This document shows positions 49,482-57,625 of a DNA stretch of 57,625 bases, in pieces (the stretch's first letter is position 1; each line of letters opens with the position of its first letter). The DNA comes from Bacteroides caecigallinarum (GTDB lineage: Bacteria; Bacteroidota; Bacteroidia; Bacteroidales; Bacteroidaceae). The stretch is taken from positions 1-57,625 of the forward strand of contig NZ_JADYTF010000005.1 in NCBI RefSeq assembly GCF_021530995.1. The letters are read 5' to 3'. Both the position numbers and the translations under genes were made by a program. Under the pieces are notes generated by a model, which did no database searches, was not told the origin of the DNA, and saw only the letters and a list, made by a program, of their open reading frames with translations.

Positions 49482-50732
49482 TTATTTTCTTAGTTTCAAC
49501 TTGTTCTTGTTTTTATACTGACTCATGTCGCTAATAACAACTCTGTCACCGGGCTGAAGTCCTGATACCACTTCCACATATTCGAAATTGGAATCTCCCA
49601 GACGGACCTTTCGTTTTACCAGCTCATCCGAACCGTCAAGTACAAAAAGCTGATAATCGCCGCGTCCGACGTAATAGCTTGAATTGGCAATGCGCAACAC
49701 ATCTTCCTTTACGGCATTCATCACATACACATCTGTTTTCAGTCCTGAGCGGAGACGTCGGTTACTGTCGTCTTCCAGCTGAACGGTAAATGAAATGACT
49801 CCGTTCTTTGAAAGCGGTGTCACACTGCTCACCTGTCCCTCAAGTTTCTCACTGCCTATCTTTACGACGGCCTTTCCGCCGGCCGCAACACGGTCGCCGT
49901 ATGTGTCGGCTATCTCACCCTCAACCTTGAAATGACTCAAATCGGAAATCACTGCTATACGCGAACCTTCGTTTACCTGAGCTCCAATCTGATTGTTGAT
50001 ATACGTCAGAATAGCCTTGCGTGGCGAGCGTATCTGTGCCTCGTCAAGCGTACGTTTTGTCTCGGCAAGTCCTTTAAGGAAAATCTCATATTCCAGTTGT
50101 TTCACTTTTAAGTCGGCGGCCTTGACCTTTCGTTCATTGGCGAGTTGCTGGTGCAGCTGTTCCAGTTCCAGTTTTCCTGTTTCGAAATTCAGTTCTGCCT
50201 GATGAACCCTGTCCATAGTACCCGAACCCAGACTGTCGAGGTAACGTTCGTTCCTTAGTTCCACCTTCATGCGGTTCAGTTTCATTTCAGCCACCTTTAC
50301 TTTCATCTCGAGGTCACTCAGGTACGTACTGTTGTTCACTTTCAGCTGTTCCAGTTGGTAGCGTTTCATCTGTTCCTCATCCAGCAGCTTATTGTATTCT
50401 GTCTTGGCGCTCTGCAGATCCAGTTTAAGAATTGGTGTACCTATATTTACGCTGTCTCCACCTTTTTTATATACTTCCAATATACGTGTGTTGATAGGGG
50501 AGTTGATAATTTCCTCGAATGCGGGGACCACCTTTCCTGAAGCGCTGACACTAACTTCTATAGTACCTTTGCTCACTTCCGAGAATACCAGGTCTTTTTC
50601 TTTCACACTGCTGCGCATCAGGGAAAACAGTATTAGGATGAGGGCTATGCAGCCACCTCCTATACCTCCATATTTTAATATTCGTCTGTTACGTTCTTTT
50701 TTCAGAACTTCTTTTGGTATTTCTCTATCCAT
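49482..50732 (-). CDS. HlyD/MacA-type periplasmic adaptor
   Basis: 416 residues from ATG 50732; a longer open frame to 50855 would cover the sigma-54 promoter and terminator and is rejected. N-terminal helix (about 20-40, IGGGCIALILILFSLMR), then a barrel-sandwich (lipoyl-like) half, a long coiled-coil hairpin (about 100-200), the second half of the sandwich and a beta-barrel domain (QVNEGSRIAVISDLSHFKVEG, LRSGLKTDVYVM). It links the inner-membrane permeases to the TolC channel. First gene of the efflux operon. Confidence 0.92.
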   Translation of the reverse strand: MDREIPKEVLKKERNRRILKYGGIGGGCIALILILFSLMRSSVKEKDLVFSEVSKGTIEVSVSASGKVVPAFEEIINSPINTRILEVYKKGGDSVNIGTPILKLDLQSAKTEYNKLLDEEQMKRYQLEQLKVNNSTYLSDLEMKVKVAEMKLNRMKVELRNERYLDSLGSGTMDRVHQAELNFETGKLELEQLHQQLANERKVKAADLKVKQLEYEIFLKGLAETKRTLDEAQIRSPRKAILTYINNQIGAQVNEGSRIAVISDLSHFKVEGEIADTYGDRVAAGGKAVVKIGSEKLEGQVSSVTPLSKNGVISFTVQLEDDSNRRLRSGLKTDVYVMNAVKEDVLRIANSSYYVGRGDYQLFVLDGSDELVKRKVRLGDSNFEYVEVVSGLQPGDRVVISDMSQYKNKNKLKLRK

Positions 50733-50777
50733 AATAATCTGTTTTGAATAAAATTGTTCGTTATGACGCTTTTTATT

Positions 50778-50795
50778 ATGCAAGATGTGTGCCAA
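50778..50795 (-). promoter_or_regulatory. sigma-54 (-24/-12) promoter of the efflux operon
   Basis: Minus strand TTGGCACACATCTTGCAT. GG and GC are exactly 10 bp apart, and TTGGCAC and TTGCA fit the two halves of the RpoN consensus. The start site would be near 50768, 36 bases before the HlyD ATG. The operon ends with a sigma-54 response regulator and its kinase. Confidence 0.85.
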
Positions 50796-50824
50796 AATAT
50801 TAATACGCTGATTATCAGTGGAAG

Positions 50825-50858
50825 GCAAAAAAATAAGGTGTCCGAAAACGGACACCTT
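50825..50858 (-). terminator. rho-independent terminator of the DUF234-type ATPase gene
   Basis: Minus strand: AAGGTGTCCG (50849-50858) / TTTT / CGGACACCTT (50835-50844), a perfect 10-bp stem with a 4-nt loop, then ATTTTTTTG. It ends the upstream leftward gene and isolates the sigma-54 promoter 40 bp further on. Confidence 0.85.
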
Positions 50859-50867
50859 GTACGGTTT

Positions 50868-50881
50868 TGTATTTAAATACA
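50868..50881. promoter_or_regulatory. 14-bp palindrome upstream of the sigma-54 promoter
   Basis: TGTATTTAAATACA is a perfect palindrome about 75-90 bp upstream of the -24 element, a normal distance for binding by an NtrC-type activator. Binding by the operon's own response regulator is inferred. Confidence 0.4.
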
Positions 50882-50912
50882 GTTTAAATGGTGTTTAAAC
50901 GCTGATTAAACG

Positions 50913-52328
50913 CTATGCAAACAAATCTTCCAACGTTATTTCGCTTTGCACTATACCGGAGTGAGAGTTCTTACGGATTCCGTATGTCGTTACCATAGTA
51001 ATATGTACAGCCTTGCGCGTATTTGTGGTCTCGATGAATGCGCTCTTTTTGTTGCGTAGGTTACGTTCGTACTCAGCATCGATAGAAAACTCTGACAGGG
51101 AGTATTTCATTTCGCATATATTTACCATCTGGTCATTGCGGTCTATCAACAAATCTATTTGTGCTCCTTCGCCATTTTCATCTGCTTCCTTTCGCCATGA
51201 GTAGATGTTGCTTAATACTCCGGAAATACCTAATCCTGCCTTGATTTGCTGCGTATGAGCCATACACAGGCGTTCAAAAGCCAAACCACTCCATGCTCTA
51301 TGCGTTGCAGAATCAATGGAAACCGACCAGAAGTGCTCGTCATTGTTTGTGTTTTGCCGGATAAATTTGAAATAAAAGAGCGTATAGTTGTCTGTCAATT
51401 GATAGATTGCTTCTTTTGTCTTTTTGCCATAGCCATTGAATTTCCGTATAAAGCCGCAGTACTCCAACTCGTCAAGCACTTTGCTCAATGCACCATTGCT
51501 TTGCTTGTCTGTTGCTGTTATAATTTCTTCGCGAGTCATACCTGCCTTTTTTCTGCCGAGAGCTGTTACCACATCTATGTATTGTTCAGGCGACTTGAAC
51601 AGAGAAGCATAGAGCTGGTTAAACTCATTTGTCAATTTCCCATTTCTGGCAAAGAACATTTTATCGATGTTTTGAGCAAGACTAAGCCCTTTTTCAAGCA
51701 AGTTCCAATAAAATGGTATGCCTCCCAATACCATATAGCACTCGGCAATTTGGTATCGGCTCATTTCAATTCCCTTGTTTTGGACGAACATTTCGCACTC
51801 TTTCAGAGTAAATGGTTGAAGGGCAATACGTTGTGTCACACGATTATGAAGTCCTCCGTGGTCGTTAATCACCTTATTGATAATCCAAGATGTGGCAGAC
51901 CCGCATATAATCAAAACAATATCCTTGCGGGCTGAAGCCCATCCATTCCAGAAGTGTTCAAAAGCAGAAATGAAATTCGAACGGGGGGTGTCCATCCACG
52001 GAAGCTCATCAAGGAATACTATCTTTTTCTCGTCTGTTGAGTTCTTAAGAAAATGAGATAACAGACTGAATGCTTCCAGCCATGATTTCGGAGTAGGACA
52101 ATCGTCGTAACCTGCATCGCGAAGTGAGATAGCAAAACTGAACAATTGGTCTTTGGTTTTGGCATTGGCCAAGCCTGTATGCTGGAATGTAAACTTATAG
52201 CCAAAAGTTTCACGAATAAGATATGTTTTGCCTACGCGTCTGCGACCATAGACTGCTATCAATTCCGAATACTCCGACTGTGTTGCCGAAAGTAATGTTT
52301 TTTGCTCTTCTTTTCGTCCAATTATCAT
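50913..52328 (-). CDS. stand-alone AAA ATPase with DUF234-type C-terminus
   Basis: 471 residues. N-terminal archaeal-type ATPase domain: Walker A VYGRRRVGKTYLIRE (about 27-41) and Walker B KIVFLDELPWMD, followed by the sensor-like FIISAF and IICGSATSW. C-terminal part resembles DUF234, a restriction-endonuclease-like fold (YSWRKEADENGEGAQIDLLI, NICEMKYSLSEF with D-x18-E-x-K). Such proteins are common in Bacteroidales and often stand alone; their role is not known, though a nuclease fold is suggestive of defence or mobile DNA control. It has its own promoter and terminator. Confidence 0.85.
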   Translation of the reverse strand: MIIGRKEEQKTLLSATQSEYSELIAVYGRRRVGKTYLIRETFGYKFTFQHTGLANAKTKDQLFSFAISLRDAGYDDCPTPKSWLEAFSLLSHFLKNSTDEKKIVFLDELPWMDTPRSNFISAFEHFWNGWASARKDIVLIICGSATSWIINKVINDHGGLHNRVTQRIALQPFTLKECEMFVQNKGIEMSRYQIAECYMVLGGIPFYWNLLEKGLSLAQNIDKMFFARNGKLTNEFNQLYASLFKSPEQYIDVVTALGRKKAGMTREEIITATDKQSNGALSKVLDELEYCGFIRKFNGYGKKTKEAIYQLTDNYTLFYFKFIRQNTNNDEHFWSVSIDSATHRAWSGLAFERLCMAHTQQIKAGLGISGVLSNIYSWRKEADENGEGAQIDLLIDRNDQMVNICEMKYSLSEFSIDAEYERNLRNKKSAFIETTNTRKAVHITMVTTYGIRKNSHSGIVQSEITLEDLFA

Positions 52329-52349
52329 AACAATTGAATTTTGTTTTTA

Positions 52350-52357
52350 CAAATATA
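52350..52357 (-). promoter_or_regulatory. -7 box of the DUF234-type ATPase gene
   Basis: Minus-strand TATATTTG; TTTG at 52381-52384 lies 23 bp further upstream, slightly longer than the usual spacing. Confidence 0.5.
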
Positions 52358-52531
52358 GCATAAAAATCAATATAATTTGCCAAATCTCGTATGTTTTTGA
52401 GGATTTGGCAAATTATAGTCTGTTTTTTGAAACGAAAAACTGTTTTGCCACTATTATAATATGTTTGGTTTGTGCCGTCGAAAAAGTATTTTCTTCAGCT
52501 CATTTTCTATAAATATAGATTTGATTTTTAT

Positions 52532-52590
52532 AAATATAACTTGTATATATAAAAATATAACTTGCGTTTATATAAACACAAGTTATATTT
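52532..52590. repeat. 38-bp near-perfect palindrome with an extra direct copy of its arm
   Basis: AAATATAACTTG occurs at 52532-52543 and 52553-52564, and its reverse complement at 52579-52590. Between the last two is the palindrome GTTTATATAAAC, so 52553-52590 can fold into one long AT-rich hairpin. It sits in the 314-bp gap between the xusC-like gene end and the ATPase gene start. It may terminate the siderophore operon, but has no T-run. Confidence 0.65.
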
Positions 52591-52642
52591 ACAGAATATG
52601 TAAGCTCGTTACGAACTTTCAGATATGTTGTTTTGAGTTTTG

Positions 52643-53761
52643 TTACCTCATCTTCTTTTTAAGCCAAAGATAGTATCCGGTCAGTGGGAGAGTGGCACCT
52701 ATCAGTGCAGCCAGGAAGTAAAGGACTTTGGTTACAGGACCGCCCCATGTTCCAACGTGCAGCGAATATATCAACCCTCTGAGGTTCTGTCTCACACTGT
52801 TATCCTCGAATTTCCTGATTTCGGTTATTTTGCCGGTCTTTGGGTTGAACTTTACATTGTCCGACTTACTCCTGTATCCGTATTTATTCAGTGATACAGT
52901 AGCTTCATTTTTGCTCAGCTTGATATAGTTATATTCGGGATAGAGATTTTGTATCTCCTTCAAGGCAACATCGTATGCTATGCAGGTTTCCTGTCGGCGT
53001 TCTGTCTTGCCGTTCTCTTTTTTCTCATCATTTCCATGTCCGTGAGCGTGTCCGGCTTGTTGATTCTGTGGTTGAGGCTCGGCTCCAAGGAGTGAGTATG
53101 CGGCTTCCCTATACCATCCGAATGACCATGTAGGTCCGGTCAGTGCCATAATCAGTAGGAATATTGTGGCATAGAAACCTAGTGCTACGTGCGAATCGTA
53201 CATCAGTCGCCTTGTACCTTTGCCGCAAGCCACTGTAAGCCTGTTCTTCAGAGCCTTGCGTGTACGTGGAATCCATATCACCAGCCCGCTTATGAGGATT
53301 ATTGTCATGGCTATTGTAGATACGCCTACTATAAGCTTACCGGTTGACATGCTGCCTTTACTTTTAGGAACATCAAGAAACCATCTGTGGAGTTTCTTCA
53401 TAGTCTGAAAGAAAGGATATGATTTCGACCATCCTATGCTTTCTCCTGTGTAAGGATTGACGAACAGGACTTTCTTTCCTCCGTTGCTGAAGCTTATCTG
53501 ATATGTAGCATCTGCAGCTTTAGGGATGCTTACGGATGAAATCTTCATTTCGCCGTGTCTGTCCTGTACGATATTTATGACTTCGGAAGGAGCAAGTCTT
53601 TCTTTTCCCTGAGGCACTTCCACCTGATAAAGATTCTTGTTTAGGGCACGTGTGATATCCTGTTCGAATACCAGTGTGGCACCGGTGAAACATATCACAG
53701 TGATTATCAGCCCCAATGGGATAGAAAGCCAGAGATGTATCTTGTGTAATGTTTTCTTCAT
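52643..53761 (-). CDS. xusC: PepSY-associated inner-membrane protein, XusC-like
   Basis: 372 residues, PepSY_TM family. Helix 1 at about 10-32 (LWLSIPLGLIITVICFTGATL), a periplasmic PepSY domain (about 55-115, NPYTGESIGW), helix at about 145-165, another near 190-212, a His-rich loop (GHAHGHGND, about 240), a second PepSY domain, and a last helix at about 345-365. Related proteins reduce or handle ferric siderophores at the inner membrane. In Bacteroides thetaiotaomicron XusC is the third member of the xenosiderophore set XusABC, and the gene order here agrees. Last gene of the operon. Confidence 0.8.
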   Translation of the reverse strand: MKKTLHKIHLWLSIPLGLIITVICFTGATLVFEQDITRALNKNLYQVEVPQGKERLAPSEVINIVQDRHGEMKISSVSIPKAADATYQISFSNGGKKVLFVNPYTGESIGWSKSYPFFQTMKKLHRWFLDVPKSKGSMSTGKLIVGVSTIAMTIILISGLVIWIPRTRKALKNRLTVACGKGTRRLMYDSHVALGFYATIFLLIMALTGPTWSFGWYREAAYSLLGAEPQPQNQQAGHAHGHGNDEKKENGKTERRQETCIAYDVALKEIQNLYPEYNYIKLSKNEATVSLNKYGYRSKSDNVKFNPKTGKITEIRKFEDNSVRQNLRGLIYSLHVGTWGGPVTKVLYFLAALIGATLPLTGYYLWLKKKMR

Positions 53762-53782
53762 TTTGTTTATTGCAAATGATTT

Positions 53783-55159
53783 TTATTTTTGTTTCAAGAA
53801 ACTTACTCCCTGGATACTTTCTGCATTTACTTCTGTACCTTTTACAGCTTTTCCATCTGTAGAAATAGTGTATAAAGCAGGTAAAGAACCATCTGTCGTT
53901 TCCACTTCGAAAGTGATAGTGTGATTATCTGTATCAGCAGCATATGCAAGAGCAATATCGTTGATTAGAGTAGGTTCTGGCAAACCTGTTACTTCAGTGT
54001 AAGATTTGGTCTTTACATCGAATATGCCGAACTTCTTGTGCGAACCTTCTGATACACCAGCTGTTCCAGGTTCTGTATATAGTTGAAGGCAGAATTTGTT
54101 ATCACCAATGTAAAAGCATTTCCACATATAATGTCCTGTTGTTTCCGTCAGATTTACGTAATAATCATCATCAATACTTATTGGCTTTCCGTTTTGTATG
54201 TTATTACCACTAATACGTAGTACAGCTGAAGGAACTTCTGGCTCTGACTTTCCGTAGTTTTTTATTGTACTTTGACAGAAAAGGTAGATTTCATTACCAA
54301 CGACTTCAATACCAGTTTCTGTACGTGAACGAAGATTGCCTTTAATTTGTCCGGCTTCTTTTCCTGGATAATCCTCACTTTTACGTATGATTGTATTCTG
54401 ATATTTCAGATATTCTTTTTCGCTGTCGTTAGGGTCAAATTTATAAACACCTATATAAAGGTTATTAGCTAAGTCTGTACTATAGCTTGCTTTGGCACGA
54501 CTTGTTGGATCAGGATCTAAATGTTTAGTTGCATATGATAGTAACACATAGTCACCATATCCGGCTATGTCTCCTACTCCCCATGTTTCTCCATCCATAA
54601 GACTTGCAGGTTCTTTGCTTAAGTCATCGCAATCTATAATACCATCGACAGCTGCTGCATCAAATGTTTCCACATTAATATATTTAACACGCTCGTAATG
54701 GCCGTTACCGGTTTGGTCGGACATACCTATGAGATAATTCTGGAATATACCTCGCGCTTTCACATCACCATCAAGCGCAACTCCGTTGCCATGCTGTACT
54801 AATTTGCCATCCTGAAGTTTCCATGCCATAGTTATGTAGTCTGATGAAGATCCACCTTGCGAAGGATAGTTCATGCCTATCAGAATCTCATTATTGTAAT
54901 TTATAAAATCAGGATTGTTTCCGCTAAAAAAAATGCGTCCTTCTGGATTTGCAGGATCTAATATGCCGGTTTTAGCATCCGGAGTAAGTTGCAGGTAAGC
55001 ACCGTTACTCTCTCCTGAACCACTCATTACAACATATTGTGCTTTTGCTGTACTTCCTTCACCGTTATCACCGTTGTCATTTGGCAGGTTTTCACTACAA
55101 GCAATCATAGAGCATGTTAATACAGATAAGCACATGATTTTTAAATAATTTTTCCTCAT
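53783..55159 (-). CDS. xusB: DUF4374 lipoprotein, XusB-like siderophore-binding protein
   Basis: 458 residues. Lipoprotein signal peptide with the lipobox ending SMIAC, the cysteine followed by SEN. The mature part matches the DUF4374 type (QYVVMSGSGESNGAYLQLT, GIFQNYLIGMSDQTGNG, KCFYIGDNKFCLQLYTEPG) and likely folds as a beta-propeller. XusB of B. thetaiotaomicron binds enterobactin-type siderophores at the surface. Here it sits 21 bp after the TonB receptor gene and 21 bp before the PepSY gene. The ligand in this strain is an inference. Confidence 0.8.
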   Translation of the reverse strand: MRKNYLKIMCLSVLTCSMIACSENLPNDNGDNGEGSTAKAQYVVMSGSGESNGAYLQLTPDAKTGILDPANPEGRIFFSGNNPDFINYNNEILIGMNYPSQGGSSSDYITMAWKLQDGKLVQHGNGVALDGDVKARGIFQNYLIGMSDQTGNGHYERVKYINVETFDAAAVDGIIDCDDLSKEPASLMDGETWGVGDIAGYGDYVLLSYATKHLDPDPTSRAKASYSTDLANNLYIGVYKFDPNDSEKEYLKYQNTIIRKSEDYPGKEAGQIKGNLRSRTETGIEVVGNEIYLFCQSTIKNYGKSEPEVPSAVLRISGNNIQNGKPISIDDDYYVNLTETTGHYMWKCFYIGDNKFCLQLYTEPGTAGVSEGSHKKFGIFDVKTKSYTEVTGLPEPTLINDIALAYAADTDNHTITFEVETTDGSLPALYTISTDGKAVKGTEVNAESIQGVSFLKQK

Positions 55160-55180
55160 TTTTCTTTTTTTATTTATAAA

Positions 55181-57625
55181 TTATTTACTGAAATTATATC
55201 CTAGTTTGATTGCAAAAGCACGTCTTGGTTTTTGCATCTTGAAATTATCATATAGACGGGCATCTGTCAAATTTGTACATTCTGCAGCAACTGTAAATTC
55301 CTGTCTTTTACCAAAGTTATAGTTGATAAAAATATCGTGTGAAAATTGGGTAGGAACTATCAAATCAGAATTGTTATAAGTATTCCATTCGTAGCTGAAC
55401 GAATGAATGTAACTCATCATGTAATGTATATTGAGTATACTGCCCTTAATGAAAAGGTTGTGCAGAGTAAAGCCTGCCTCACCATTGCTATACATATAAG
55501 GTATTGCTGGAATACGCTCTTTATAGTTGCGGCTAATACGTTGAGTACCTGCTACATATTTTGTCATGCTGCGCATATCAATATAGCTGAAATTACCTCC
55601 AATAAAGAAAAGATCCTTAAAGGTATAACGTATTCCGAAATCTCCTCCTAGATTGCGTACTCCACCATCGTTTTTTGAAGTAGCTCTTCCATTGTCGCTA
55701 TTGGTGGTACGTCGAATATAATCCTTTATTTCACGATATTGGAAGGCTGCATCTACTGTTAATTTGTGTTGTGCTATATCTAAAGGACTAGCAGTAACAC
55801 TGAAATTGATATTGTTGCTTGACTCTGGTTTAAGGCTGGAATTTCCACGTTCTATATCATCACCTGTTCCAAACAATTCACGGCTTGTTGGCAGGCGAAG
55901 AGCATATTCGTATGAAAGGCGAAGCTGTGTGTGTTGTCCCCAAAAGTAGGTAGATGCTAATCCGCCTCCCCAGTGTGCTTTCGTGTTTCTGAAATCTTGG
56001 TAATTACTACCACCTTCTGGATCAAGATATGCTTCGAGATGATTTATATAGTTCTTTACAAATGCTGATGAATTCCAGATTCCTTTATGATCATATTTGT
56101 AGCTCAATCCAGTTACTGCTTTCATACTAGTTTGTGGGTGCTCGTACTCCGCTTTTGTTAGAGTTTCATCTTTGCCCGATCGAGAAAATGAGGTAAAAGT
56201 GGAACTAAGAGATACAGAATGTCCTTCACTTGGGAATAATGCAATTCTGAAGTTAGCTGCTCCATTATTGTCACGATACCTGTACTTGGTATAGGATAGT
56301 TCACCCGGTGCACTTTTAGGATTACTTTTTTCACCTAACCAGTTATAGTTACAACTAGCCGTATCAGCTGCATAGGATTTACCGAAATTATAGTTACCAT
56401 TCAATCCGATGTGTAGTCCTTGAAGTACTTTAAATTTCTTTTCATAGGTGAGCTGGGGCATTAACGTATTGGCTGTGGTGTATCGTGCGCCATATACCCA
56501 GTTCATGTTTGAGGCATTTTGTGTCTGTTTGTATTCATATCCTCCTGTAAAACCAAACAAGAGACGATCTGCGTATGGCTTGTCTACTAATCCTATTTTA
56601 AGAATAGCAGCCTCATTGTGGTATCTTGCATGAAAGCGTCTTACTTCAATATCTTCATATACTACTGTATTTCCTTTTTCTCCAAATTTTGTGTAATGAT
56701 CAATATTAACCTTATAATCATTGTCTGAATAGTTTTGATAAGCATTTAATGAAATATAAAATCCTTTCTTAGAAGTCCATTCTGCATATGCATTGGTTTT
56801 GTGTGTATTGAAAGATCCGAAAGAATAAGATGCATTGACACGTGTACGGCGAGTGTCGTCAGTTACAATGTTAATGGCTCCACCTAAGGCATCTCCTCCC
56901 AACTCGATAGGTACTACGCCTTTATAAACTTCAATTCTCTTTGCAAGTCCAGCAGGGATGTTGTTGAGTCCGAAAGCAGAACTCATTCCATCCATTGGGA
57001 CGCCATCAATGAAAATCTTTACATGTCTTCCGGAAAATCCATTTAAAGAAACATTTGCTTCAGAACCTACACCACCATTTTGGCGGATTTTCACTCCACT
57101 GATTTTATCGATTGCATTGGCCAAGTCAAATGTAGTATTTTTAAGTTTTGATGTTTCCAGTAGTGATACGTTGTATGCTAGTCGTTGTACCTTTTCGGCT
57201 GGGCTGAGCCCTTTTACTACTACTTCATTTAATGTCATAGCATCTTCTTGCATACTTATTTCTAAATAATGTTTTTGAACTTTTGGATTGAAGTGTCTTT
57301 TTTCTGTTTTGTAGCCTACGAAGTTTACAACAATATTGTATTCCTCTTCCGGATGTTTTATTTTGATTTCAAACTCTCCGTTGATATCTGTAATTCCTCC
57401 TCCAAGTAGTACATTTCTTTTAGAAGAGCGTACTTCAACCGAAGCATAACTTAATTCGGCTTGTGTATGAGAATCTATGACTTTCCCTTTGATAATGTTG
57501 TTTGATTGAGCTTGAATGTTTGCGCTCAATAAAAGTAAGATAAAAGTAATAAATAAAATGAGAAATGGTTGTTTCTTTATTTTTATATTTTTATGAGGAT
57601 TTGAGGTTAATAATCTACTCTGATT
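55181..57625 (-). CDS. xusA: TonB-dependent receptor, XusA-like (5' end beyond the window)
   Basis: At least 814 residues; the frame is open to the right edge, so the start codon is not seen. The upstream part reads KIKKQPFLILFITFILLLLS then ANIQAQ, a signal peptide, so a TTG at 57529 is not the start. Domains: CarboxypepD_reg-like (about 40-130, numbered from the edge), plug (EVVVKGLSPAEK, VSLNGFSGRHVKIFIDGVPM, GVVPIELGGDALGGAINIV), then a 22-strand barrel ending in AFAIKLGYNFSK. It imports a ferric siderophore through the outer membrane with TonB. The partners suggest xenosiderophore uptake. Iron control is expected but its promoter is not in the window. Confidence 0.88.
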   Translation of the reverse strand, partial: NQSRLLTSNPHKNIKIKKQPFLILFITFILLLLSANIQAQSNNIIKGKVIDSHTQAELSYASVEVRSSKRNVLLGGGITDINGEFEIKIKHPEEEYNIVVNFVGYKTEKRHFNPKVQKHYLEISMQEDAMTLNEVVVKGLSPAEKVQRLAYNVSLLETSKLKNTTFDLANAIDKISGVKIRQNGGVGSEANVSLNGFSGRHVKIFIDGVPMDGMSSAFGLNNIPAGLAKRIEVYKGVVPIELGGDALGGAINIVTDDTRRTRVNASYSFGSFNTHKTNAYAEWTSKKGFYISLNAYQNYSDNDYKVNIDHYTKFGEKGNTVVYEDIEVRRFHARYHNEAAILKIGLVDKPYADRLLFGFTGGYEYKQTQNASNMNWVYGARYTTANTLMPQLTYEKKFKVLQGLHIGLNGNYNFGKSYAADTASCNYNWLGEKSNPKSAPGELSYTKYRYRDNNGAANFRIALFPSEGHSVSLSSTFTSFSRSGKDETLTKAEYEHPQTSMKAVTGLSYKYDHKGIWNSSAFVKNYINHLEAYLDPEGGSNYQDFRNTKAHWGGGLASTYFWGQHTQLRLSYEYALRLPTSRELFGTGDDIERGNSSLKPESSNNINFSVTASPLDIAQHKLTVDAAFQYREIKDYIRRTTNSDNGRATSKNDGGVRNLGGDFGIRYTFKDLFFIGGNFSYIDMRSMTKYVAGTQRISRNYKERIPAIPYMYSNGEAGFTLHNLFIKGSILNIHYMMSYIHSFSYEWNTYNNSDLIVPTQFSHDIFINYNFGKRQEFTVAAECTNLTDARLYDNFKMQKPRRAFAIKLGYNFSK

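Noticed and set aside
50733-50855. Longer N-terminus of the HlyD adaptor from 50855.
   Set aside because: It would place the sigma-54 promoter and a terminator stem inside the coding sequence.
51246-51935. 229-codon open frame antisense to the solo ATPase.
   Set aside because: Same reason: the ATPase frame has clear Walker motifs; this one is low-complexity Cys/Phe-rich sequence.
57527-57529. TTG at 57529 as the start of the TonB receptor.
   Set aside because: It would cut through the signal peptide; the frame is open upstream to the window edge with a proper Lys-rich N-region.

Overview
The window comes from a member of the Bacteroidales, most likely a Bacteroides or Phocaeicola species. 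The evidence is the repeated Bacteroidetes promoter signature (TAnnTTTG at -7, sometimes with TTTG at -33), a SusC-like TonB receptor paired with a DUF4374 lipoprotein, BspA-type leucine-rich repeats, Fibrobacter-type paralogous domains and moderate GC. I saw no rRNA, tRNA or CRISPR array.

Layout. 0.1-0.9 kb: a methyltransferase. 0.9-2.5 kb: a three-gene HipBST-like toxin-antitoxin operon behind three evenly spaced palindromic operators. 2.5-11.2 kb: housekeeping genes (HAD phosphatase, proB, a cupin regulator with an acyl-CoA synthetase, a DUF2148 protein, and a leftward aroA/hypothetical/metal-permease/tsaE/Imm17-like run). 11.2-13.9 kb: an IS21-family element with intact istA and istB and repeated terminal motifs.

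13.9-32.8 kb is the most unusual part: about 19 kb of leftward genes that look like one eukaryote-like phosphosignalling locus. It holds a receiver-less LytTR regulator, two FHA proteins (both with zinc ribbons), four Ser/Thr kinases with four different C-terminal modules (DUF805-like membrane domain, WG repeats, Fib_succ-type domain, SEL1-like), one PP2C phosphatase, an exported caspase-like peptidase, an exported LRR protein, exported SEL1 and coiled-coil proteins, and three single-pass membrane proteins built from two repeated modules with calcium-loop-like motifs. Two of these membrane proteins carry identically placed Thr-x-x-Asp sites (T6/D9 and T14/D17) in their cytosolic N-termini, the kind of site FHA domains read. 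A plausible reading is that the kinases sense the envelope, phosphorylate the membrane proteins, FHA proteins read the mark, PP2C erases it, and the caspase and repeat proteins act in the periplasm. This is inference. One gene in the locus, a zinc-ribbon protein, is cut by an in-frame TAG.

33.2-33.9 kb: an aldo/keto reductase pseudogene. 33.9-50.9 kb: a leftward efflux operon with an HlyD-type adaptor, eight MacB/FtsX-like permeases in four A/B pairs, a single LolD/MacB-type ATPase, a TolC protein, and at its end a sigma-54 (NtrC-type) response regulator with its histidine kinase. A close match to a -24/-12 sigma-54 promoter lies before the adaptor gene, so the operon probably encodes its own activator. 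A relic of the ATPase C-terminus between two permease pairs shows that the array grew by tandem duplication. 50.9-52.3 kb: a stand-alone ATPase with a DUF234-type C-terminus. 52.6-57.6 kb: a xenosiderophore uptake set resembling xusCBA (PepSY membrane protein, DUF4374 lipoprotein, TonB-dependent receptor running off the right edge).
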